The notes under the pieces: model-generated
Databases searched by the model: none
Told to the model about the DNA's origin: nothing
What the model saw: the letters and a program-made list of their open reading frames with translations, nothing else
Assembly (NCBI GenBank): GCA_028829895.1
Contig: CM054184.1
Coordinates: 25,499,201-25,563,200, forward strand
DNA length: 64,000 nucleotides
Source of the DNA: Sinotaia quadrata
Lineage: Eukaryota > Mollusca > Gastropoda > Architaenioglossa > Viviparidae
Direction: 5' to 3'
Position numbers and translations under genes: made by a program
In this document: in pieces, positions 55,400 to 64,000 of the stretch
How the letters are laid out: each line of letters starts with the position of its first letter
Numbering within the stretch: the stretch's first letter is position 1

Positions 55400-56700
55400 C
55401 ATCTTCCAAGTGCGCGCAGATGTAGTGGATTTATATTATATATGCGACCATAATACTGACGTTCAAATCACAGCAGATTGTCTATAACTGATTCACATCT
55501 CCCCACAACAACAATTGCCATAAATCCCCAACACTATTACCTATAATCTAACAGCTATATTATTATTATTATTATTACTATTATTATCGCTACAACTGTT
55601 AAAAAAAAAGTGATTGTCTTGAAACTAATTTAAAATATTTTATAAGTGAATTCACAAAGCCTAACAAAAGAAATAATGTATATAAATCACAAGATTAAGA
55701 AATCTTTGGAGTGAAACTAAAACAGTTTTCCCCACTTTAATTGCAGACATAAGTAAATAATATTAATGGTTTAAGAATATAAGTTATGAAAAGTAAACTC
55801 TTTTATCTGACATAGTTGAGGCCAAGGAATATGAGAAAGAACTGAAATTTGGTTGATGTTTGCTTAACATTAGTACACTGATTTATTTTACATTGCAGTA
55901 GTAAATAATTACTAATATTTGTGCTTAGTAATATTATTTACAAATTATTAATAATAAATGTTAATATAACTCCTCATCAATATACAATGCATAAAACAAA
56001 ATGTCAAAACAAATATGTTCATTAAGTAATAGATCTACTAATTTAATTACTTGTCATTATGTAACCTGTAGAACTAATCATTAAATTACAATTTTAAAAC
56101 ATCCACCCCAATTAAGCAACATTTTCTGAGTCAAATTATTGTGTGTAAGATATTTAAATATTTAGCTTTGCAATCCAAAGCAAGACATCTATGTATACAG
56201 ACTGGCCAGAAACAACATGACAGTTAAATGATTGCAATCTTTGCTAGTGCTGTACTAAGGGTTATGGTGGGAGGCAATCTACCCTAGGTGATGATCAAAC
56301 ACAGTAATACATTGTTATGCATGTAAAAAGAATTGTGTGTGGGTGCATGTGTGTGCATGCCAAAGAAGGATCTATCTCCAGGTACCCCCAAGTTCACCCA
56401 GAATACAAAATACTTTAGGTATGCTCTTGATATATACATATATATCAATCATTTCATCAGTCCATTTTTCAAAAATATGCAATATATCTGTCTAAAATTT
56501 GCTGCAAACTATACTATTTGCTATTATAAAGCAAAGCATTAACAAGTACAACAAGCATACATTAACATAGAATTTATATATAACAAACTGTTTCAGCAGC
56601 AGTAGTATATTCAAAATTGTCCACCACTGCCAGACCAATGCATACATACACATCCCATCCGCAAAATGAGATCTGGCTAGTGTTAGATCAATACATATTT
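55400..56700. other. No gene seen
   Basis: Includes (ATT)n at 55559-55587, then AT-rich DNA. Short open frames near 56,333-56,716 on both strands lack any recognisable pattern. Confidence 0.55.
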
Positions 56701-56705
56701 GGATG

Positions 56706-56820
56706 GCGAATAGCAATCCATTTCTCTTTCTGTACTGCTGATGTTTTGTGTCAGACTCTAATCAATAGCAATCCATTTCTCTTTCTGTACTGCTGATGTT
56801 TTGTGTCAGACTCTAATCCA
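56706..56820. repeat. 55-bp perfect tandem duplication
   Basis: AATAGCAATCCATTTCTCTT, then TCTGTACTGCTGATGTTTTG and TGTCAGACTCTAAT occur twice in a row without visible differences, leading into the longer array that follows. Confidence 0.95.
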
Positions 56821-57420
56821 ATATGTTCTGCTTTTTGTGCTACTCATGGTGTATGATGAACTTACAAAAATGTTCTACTTTCTGTGCTACTTGTTCTGTA
56901 TGATGAACATACATATTTGTTCTGCTTTCTGTGCTACTCGTGCATTATGATGAACTTACGAATGTGTTCTGATTTCTATACTAATCGTGCATTATGATGA
57001 ACTTACGAATGTGTTCTGCTTTCTATACTACTGGTGCATTATGGTGAAGTTATGAATATGTTCTGCTTTCTATACTATTTGTGCATTATGATGAACTTAC
57101 CGATATGTTCTGCTTTGTGCTACTTGTGCTGCACAATGAATTTACCAATATGTCTTACTTTCTGTACTACTTGTTCTGTACAATGAACTTACCAATATGT
57201 TCTGCTTTCAGTACTACTTGTTCTGTACAATGAATTTACCAATATGTCTTACTTTCTGTACTACTTGTTCTGTACAATGAACTTACCAATATGTTCTGCT
57301 TTCTGTACTACTTGTGCTGTATGATGAACTTACCAATATGTTCTGCTTTCTGTACTACTCATGCTGTATGATAAACTCCACACATATTGAGATTTCTCTG
57401 CTTGTGTTGCATGATGAAAT
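56821..57420. repeat. ~47-bp minisatellite, about 12 copies
   Basis: Unit TATGTTCTGCTTTCTGTACT, ACTTGTGCTGTATGATGAAC, TTACCAA. Copies alternate between ACGAATGTG and CCAATATG versions and between GTGCATTATG and TTCTGTACAA versions, so sub-families exist and a higher-order pattern of two units is visible at 57,130-57,300. Confidence 0.9.
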
Positions 57421-58061
57421 CTCTAATGAAATATATTTCAACAAAGTAGCTTTTTCCAATGATTTCTTGATTTGAAAGAGTTATTTGTATTGTTTCGAAA
57501 CAGACCAAACTTACAATTATCTACTGTCACATGGTTTGGTTTGATTGCTCTTTAAATTTCCATATGGTTCAATTTCACTTATTAAGAAGATTTAAGTGTT
57601 ATCTTAAGTGTTCAAAATTTTATTATAAAGTAAATTTATACAGCTGACTCAAATACTAATTATTGTTTCGACCAATCAGTTTCATGTTCTTGCCAATACC
57701 AACACATTACTTTACAGTCAAACCAAGGATACACACAAAGAATATATATGTGTGCGTGTGCATGCATGCTTATGTGCTTACAACATAAAGATGTTGGTTT
57801 CATGTGCTACATTCTCTCCATTCACACCCAAGATTTTGGTATGCATACAATCCAAAACGATATGATTGGTCACTCACCAGACAGATAGACAGATATAGGC
57901 TCAACTCAATACAGAAGAGTCTAATAATGAGTTGATGACATTTAATGTGTAAGAAAAGTATAGATTAATCCAATGCTGCTTAAAGATTTTATAATAAAGA
58001 CAAAGCAATGTTGTGATTGGTATAATACTTTAATACTACAATAGGCATACGTTTGGCAAAA

Positions 58062-58199
58062 TAATTTTATAACTACTGTTCACACTATTAAGTAAAATTT
58101 GACAAGAGTTGATAAGTTGATAATAATTTTATAACTACTGTTACAACATAAAGTGTTCACACTATTAAGCAAGTAAAATTTGACAAGAGTTGATAAGTT
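58062..58199. repeat. Direct duplication of ~60 bp
   Basis: ATAATTTTATAACTACTGTT through CACACTATTAAG--GTAAAA to GACAAGAGTTGATAAGTT occurs twice; the second copy carries an extra ~17-bp ACAACATAAAGTGTT piece. Confidence 0.9.
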
Positions 58200-61100
58200 T
58201 ACAATCTCCAAGTATAATATGCAGTGGATAATTTCTGCTGGGGATGGGGGGGAATGATTTTGCAGTATATTTCCTTTAGCCCTAACAGCACAGATCTAGA
58301 GTGTAGATTGTAGAAGGTAACCTTTTACTCACTGGGCCAAACAGAAACCAAACTGTCTATATATCTGTATAAAAGTGTTTCAGTAGAAAGACCTTCAGCT
58401 AAAAAAGTGCTATAAAACATTTATAAGTCTTACATGAAGTACTATACCTTTTAATGTTGTATTCAGTTGCTACATCGTACAGTTGCAAGGCACTCTTACA
58501 TGATATAGGATGTTTGCACATAACATGGTGGTTGACATTAAAACAATCTACATACTGGTGTCTTATATAGTGGCTATGAAAACAGTATACAATTTACAAA
58601 GTCTCATAGTAAATTAAAATAACTTACATCATAAGTCATATATAAAATATAAAATCAAAAAAAGGGTAAAGCAATGCTTAATACACAAATAATAATGGAA
58701 TTTGCCTATTATTTCAAGGAAAATGATAGAAAATATCATTTCAGATAACACTAACAGCTGAAGAATAAGCAGCAGCAGTGGATGAAATACAAAACACACT
58801 TTAATGAAAGAAGAGAAAGCAGAAATGGTTAACAATAAATTTTAAAAATTAAAATTTTTGCTGCTAAAATTAAAATTACTGCTAAAAATTAAGCAGTTAG
58901 GTTCTCTCATGCTCAGAAACTAGTACAACAGGGAAAATATAAAGTATTCTCATCTTACCTCATGATATGGAAAAAGTATCTGCTCGGAGCAATAAATATG
59001 ATTTCTATGAAATGGGTGCAGTCTAACTACATGTACAAGCATTCATGTCTGGATATTCATAAGATTTCAGGCAAGAATTCTAGGAAAATTCATTATATAT
59101 AAAGAATAATGTTAATTATACAGAAACCTGTAATAATCTTTGATTACCTGTCCTTTGATTGCTTTGTGTGGTATCATCTGCTCACCCAAAGTTTCACACT
59201 AGCAGTAACATTCTCAACAAGTGCTTGAATTGAAAACCAACTACTCAAAATTTGGCCAAGTTTTGAAAAGGGCCACATAGCCAAACACACTTAAATTCAC
59301 TATAATTCAAATCTCAGCACAGCACTCTAAACAGCCAGAAGACTTGAATTCGCTATGTTTCAAATCTCAATATACTAATAAACTATATAGCTCAAAAGAG
59401 CCAAAGGATAATGACTTGACACTATTCTAATCTCAGCATAGCTCTAAAAAATGCAAAAGACAACAACTTGAATTCACAATACTCTCCAATATTCTGATAG
59501 TGATACATTCCTAAGTAGCACCATCTGAACTTGAATGCTACTGAAAATATTAATAAAGTTTAAGTTACCAAAATAACTGTACAGGCACACAGCTTCAAGC
59601 AAACAAGCGCATAAAAAAGGTGAAAAAAGTAAAAGGAAGCAAAGCTTTATTTTAAAAAGAGAAATTGAGTTGCCTAAAACTAGTAAAAGGTATAATATTA
59701 ATAATAGGTTTGCAGCTGAGATAATTAACAATTTGCTGAACCCCAAAAGTAATAGCAGCAAAGCATGTTCACAATTTTTAAAAAGGCAACATTATTTAAA
59801 TTTTATACATAAATTTTGCTCCTTTCATATAATATTATTGGTGATAACTGATATGGTTTAGTTTATAAGGCTCTTTCCTCCTAATCACTAGTAATATCAC
59901 ATATTAATAATAAACATGTCACTGCTCAACCAATTTACAGATACCTTCTTATACTTTAAAATGGCTTAAGTCAACATTAGATTTGCATTTAATATGCAAA
60001 ATAAACACTAAATTAATTAAATTAAAGCATTTTGACTTATACTAAATTGCAACAAAAATGGTTTGGGAGCATTTATAGATGCTGTTTCTGACATTAATAA
60101 TACTTCATGAAAAATATGATATTGTAAAAACACTTGTACTGAGGACATGTAACTCTTAATGCCTTGTTTGAATTATACTAACCACTGAAAACTAATCCAT
60201 ATTTAATTAATCAGTCTCTAGACATGCACATACTGAAACTGCTTAAGGGATAAAAGTTAACAAATAGACTAGTAAAATACATAGCATGGCATGATTAGAC
60301 AGGCATACTAGAATATACCAGGAATCCACTAAATATTTCAGTCTCCTTCTCCAGAAACTGTCCAATAATGTATTCCTTTTATGACCTGCAAAAACTGGAT
60401 GCTACTCATTAATGATTCATCAGCCACAGTCTGCTCCAGGGGCCCACAAGTTTTATTACTCTTCGGATTTTGTCGTTTATGATCAGATCAAAGAGAAACT
60501 GTTTTCATCTTGTTCAGTAATCTCTTTACTTCATGTTATATGAGAGTGAATCCCCTCACTGAAAACAAACTATCTCCACATTGTATAACAAGTGAATACT
60601 GAACTTCATAGTTAAGCTGTATGAGACAGAATCACTTGTTGAAAGTGAAGTAATTTCCATGGTGTCAATAGATCTCAGATTCATATAGGATCTTCTGAGT
60701 AAGCCATTGTTTTAATATCAAACTTATGTAATGTAGTAGCTTCTGTTTTGTTATAAACTAATTACATGGCGAAAAAATGAATAGATAAGGCAAAGAGTTG
60801 TTTAACTAAGGCAAATGATAGCTGGAAGTATCTGTTTAGTCTGCATTATGGTAGTAGTAGAAGGAATGACAAATAGACTTTGTTCTAAAGTTAGTTTATT
60901 CAAAATAGTGGCAGTGACAGGGTGGTTGACAATCACAGATTAGCGAAAGCTTACCAATAAATGGTTTCCTTCTAGGCCTTCATCACTCAAGTTGATAGGC
61001 GCAGTGAGGTGATGACATAATTCAATTGATTAATGTCAATGATTGGCAGTCAATAGATCAAAGAAATCCAAAAACAGGGCTAGAACAGTGTTCCAGAAGT

Positions 61101-62170
61101 GGGAGGGGGGGGGGGGGCAAGAGTGAATAGGCTGTGCAGGGGCTGGAAGATGCAATAAATTGGAGAAGTGTCAGACTGTTGTAGCAGTAGAGTGTGAGAA
61201 GTGATGCACTAATCTGACAATAACTGGGTTCAATCAGTGGGGTTCCAGACAGAAATACAACAGTCTGTTTCAATGTGAAAGGTTGGCTGGATTTTCCAAA
61301 TTTTAGTGTGCATAGCTCTTTTGAGGTTAAGGCTAGGTGAAACAGAATAAATCACGAGGCTGGATTTTCACAACATTTGTGCTTAGAAAACATTTACCTA
61401 CATTTATGCTGATCACGTTTTGGACAGGAACAATCTAGTGTCTGCTGAGATATTATGCAGTCTGGCATAGAGCTAAGTCAGTACTTATTCTCTATAACCA
61501 GAGTTTAGGTTTTACAAAAGTTGGACCATATTCAGATCAAGACAGTGACAAGTCTAACTCTTGACAGAACAAATACAAAATGTTAATATTTTGTGTGCAA
61601 TAAGTTCAAATACGAAGAAAACGCCTAGAATAGCTTAATACTGAGAATATTTAAATGGATGCTTTGAACTTTGAATAAAGCATGTTATGCCGAGATAAGG
61701 CTTAAAGGTAAATTGTGGTTAGTCAGTGGGCTTGTCTGGTGTCAGGAAGGTCAATGATTTGTGTACCGTGTACACTCCAAATGTCCATTGGCAAATGAAA
61801 ATCAGAATAAGGCATTGACTAAAAAAAAAAATTCGCATTAATAAAAATTACATAAACCCTCACTTTCTCCACCCAAGGCTAATATACCTTCCTTTAGAGG
61901 GAGTATAAAAATGCCTGCACAGTTGTTGAAAGGTGAAAGTGAACGTGAAACCAAAAGTCAAATACAAGCATACTAAGTACAGTCCAAAAGTAATCAGTAT
62001 GTTAAAGAAACGTGTATAAATATCCTGATGACTTCAGCCCAAGTTGGCAGTCTCACAGCATGGGCTCACTCGCAGCTTAGATTTCCTTTTGGGGCATTAA
62101 TGACATACACAAGATATAATCGTATTAAGTGCCAATGTTTGTTTATTCTTGATACTCTTCGCTTTGAGTA
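58200..62170. other. No gene recognised
   Basis: AT-rich; open frames at 59,474-59,761 (minus) and 61,058-61,273 (minus) have no recognisable similarity. A G13 run is at 61105-61117. 60,850-61,760 is somewhat GC-richer and may be an old transposon, but no termini were found. Confidence 0.45.
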
Positions 62171-62177
62171 AACGCTG

Positions 62178-62424
62178 TGAACAGGCCTTAAAGCTCCCAC
62201 AAGTCAGATCGCACAAAAACGACCTAGAATAATAGTATTACTACTATTAACGTTGTCTGAACAGGCCTTAAAGCTCCCACAAGTCCTCATTAGACCGCAC
62301 AAAAACAACCTAGAATAATAGTATTACTACTATCAACGTTGTCTGAACAGGCCTTAAAGCTCCCACAAGTCAGACCGCATAAAAACGACCTAGAATAATA
62401 GTATTACTACTATTAACGTTGTCT
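62178..62424. repeat. 80-86 bp tandem repeat, 3 copies, with internal palindrome
   Basis: Unit TGAACAGGCCTTAAAGCTCC, CACAAGTCAGACCGCACAAA, AACGACCTAGAATAATAGTA, TTACTACTATTAACGTTGTC. Starts at 62178, 62258 and 62344. The middle unit has six extra bases (TCATTA-type). AATAGTATTACTACTATT is a near-palindrome in each unit. Confidence 0.95.
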
Positions 62425-62429
62425 AAATG

Positions 62430-63500
62430 GCAGTAGTCATAAAAATGACTGAAAAGGTTATTTATTAACTCTACTTTGTTTACGCTGTTGTATGCTTGTG
62501 TGTGTTTCGAAAACGAGCGAAAGGGTAACAAAAATTTAAGAGAAATCCATCTATTTGTAAGTTTATTTTAAGATGACAAATCTGAAAGTAAACCAGAAAA
62601 TGTAATAGACATTGGATAATTGTGTTCCACCATTGAATGTATATGTTATTAATGGTTAAGTTCATCATAATTAATATGCGAACAGGCTAAACAAAAATGT
62701 AATTATTTGCTAGCACGGTGTTTTAAACTAACATGCAGACTGATAAATCAATAAAGCAAGTTGGAATCAAAGGATTTCTTGGCATGTTCAGTAACACTTT
62801 GGCTACATCTGTCTGGAAAGAATTTTTGTTTTCACAGAAAAGCAAGAACGGACAACCTTGTTTTGCTATTTGATAAACGTGCACCAAGCGAACCCAGGTA
62901 AGCAAATATGAGAACAAATGTACTGCGTCCAGCAGGAAACCAGCCGTACTCGACGACCTACGGGCTGCAAATACTATCAAACAAAATGCTACTATATCAA
63001 TACTCTTCCATTTGAAAAATACACAGAAACAGGGCGGGGTTACCTTACGGTTGAAAAAGAGTGGGCAGGCAACAGACTCCAATTATTATTCTAAAGAGAT
63101 TATGATATTTTGTCAAAGCACTCAAAAATTCTACTGTAATTTTAACAAATGATGCGAGTGAGAATAACATTTAAAATTTAAAAAATGGCAAGCATAAGTC
63201 TTGTCATCAGAGACTGTCTAATGAATTTATTGAAAGAAAGTTCTCTCTTTCAGTGTGGGAAATAATGCACACGGACTTTTGCCGTATCTGTAACGAAATG
63301 CTGTTCATTTGCATGACATATCTGCTCCGTTATTGACTAAATGCGAGAACAAGAGCCGGTGAACTGGTGCAAGATTGATTCATAACTTGCAAGTGCCACA
63401 GTTAAAATAAACCCAGTCATCCGCTACGGGCAACAGTCATTGTTTAAATGCACAACTACACATCTATAAATCTATACACCTAAGTCTTCAGTGACAAGAA
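62430..63500. other. CpG-richer stretch, possible regulatory region; no gene called
   Basis: Contains several CpG-bearing phrases (TACTCGACGACCTACGGG, AGGGCGGGGTTACC, CCGCTACGGGCAAC). The CARS1 promoter could lie here or near 53.7 kb, but no first coding exon could be confirmed. Confidence 0.25.
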
Positions 63501-64000
63501 GAACTGTCAAGGCTTGTACAGTTGTAGAAGTAGTGAACCCATATAATCACTACATATCATACATGGATAGAAAATACAAAGATATTTGTCCTTTCTTTTC
63601 TACAAAGCTTTATTTAATAGGTAATTGGTTTGTCGAAGGGTGATGATAAACTACTTAAAATCTCTAATTAATTATGCAAAAAAATCTCTAATTAATTATG
63701 TGAAAGATTTATCAAAGCTATTTAAAATAAACAAACAAAACAAATAAACAAAATGAAACTTAAGCAAATGTAAATATTAAGTATACTTGTATTAATGAAT
63801 TCAAAGTAACTTTAAGTGGCTTCAGATATAGATTAAGTAATGTTTTAAAGTTGGCAGCAATATAGAATTTGAAAAAAAGAAATTATCCTAATCCTTCTGC
63901 AGAATCACATAACTATGGCATAGAGAGCATGAAATAACTAGGAATGAAAAAACAATTGAATACTAAACTAGCCTATGTCTTATAAGCCAAGAAACAAGAG
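63501..64000. other. No gene seen; short duplication
   Basis: AATCTCTAATTAATTATG is repeated at about 63659 and 63684. Otherwise plain AT-rich DNA. Confidence 0.5.

Noticed and set aside
63044..63082. Minus-strand peptide ending PLFFNRK at a GTAACC donor, phase 0, as a CARS1 first exon
   Set aside because: The frame and donor fit, but the only possible start is TTG with two in-frame TAA codons just upstream, and the peptide lacks the conserved segment expected before EVFVP.
63240..63345. Plus-strand TCTCTCTTTCAG acceptor followed by MHTDFCRICNEM-like frame
   Set aside because: Looks like a zinc-finger opening by chance; only about 30 codons, stops immediately, no supporting exon or donor.
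1..64000. CRISPR arrays, operons, Shine-Dalgarno sites or phage modules
   Set aside because: The window is intron-containing animal DNA; the tandem arrays lack the repeat-spacer structure of CRISPR.

Overview
This window is animal nuclear DNA. It is AT-rich, with short coding exons separated by introns of about 0.5 to 5 kb, minisatellites and decayed transposons. One gene is clearly identifiable: cytosolic cysteinyl-tRNA synthetase (CARS1), on the minus strand. I reconstructed 19 coding exons by hand, from 52,443 (5' side) down to the stop codon at 5,198. All 18 reading-frame joins close. Together they encode 709 residues plus a stop, beginning just before the class I 'HIGH' motif. Only the N-terminal exon or exons are missing; they are probably above 52.4 kb or outside the window. 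The repeat style (R2-like and other non-LTR elements, hAT MITEs, many 45-90 bp minisatellites) suggests an invertebrate with large introns. A coleoid cephalopod is my best guess, but nothing in the sequence proves it.

Layout. 1-4.9 kb is downstream flank with no recognisable gene. 5.2-52.4 kb is the CARS1 body. The HIGH/first zinc-ligand exon is at 52.4 kb. The eukaryote-specific insertion region is at 47-35 kb, the second zinc-ligand exon at 27.4 kb and KMSKS at 26.0 kb. The anticodon-binding side is at 24.5-14.8 kb, and the lysine-rich C-terminal tail at 12-5.2 kb. The introns hold minisatellites and three non-LTR reverse-transcriptase remnants (minus strand near 34.3 and 41.8 kb, plus strand at 48.3-51.0 kb). 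They also hold two hAT-type elements with 8-bp target duplications (26.7 and 36.6-37.9 kb). A 636-bp insertion with a 10-bp target duplication sits inside the 48-51 kb element.

53.6-55.5 kb is a CpG-richer block. It holds a possible plus-strand 5' untranslated exon and two phase-compatible short coding exons, the first starting with a signal-peptide-like sequence. The product is unrecognised and the gene model is tentative. 56.7-57.4 kb and 62.2-62.4 kb hold tandem arrays. 62.1-63.5 kb is another CpG-richer stretch without a convincing gene.

Points of most interest. The intron after exon 9 of CARS1 starts with GC instead of GT. The donor after exon 17 is poor and its acceptor is tandemly duplicated. 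A minisatellite reaches the donor of exon 11. A perfect 21-bp-arm palindrome lies near 30.75 kb. I found no convincing new multi-gene system in this window.
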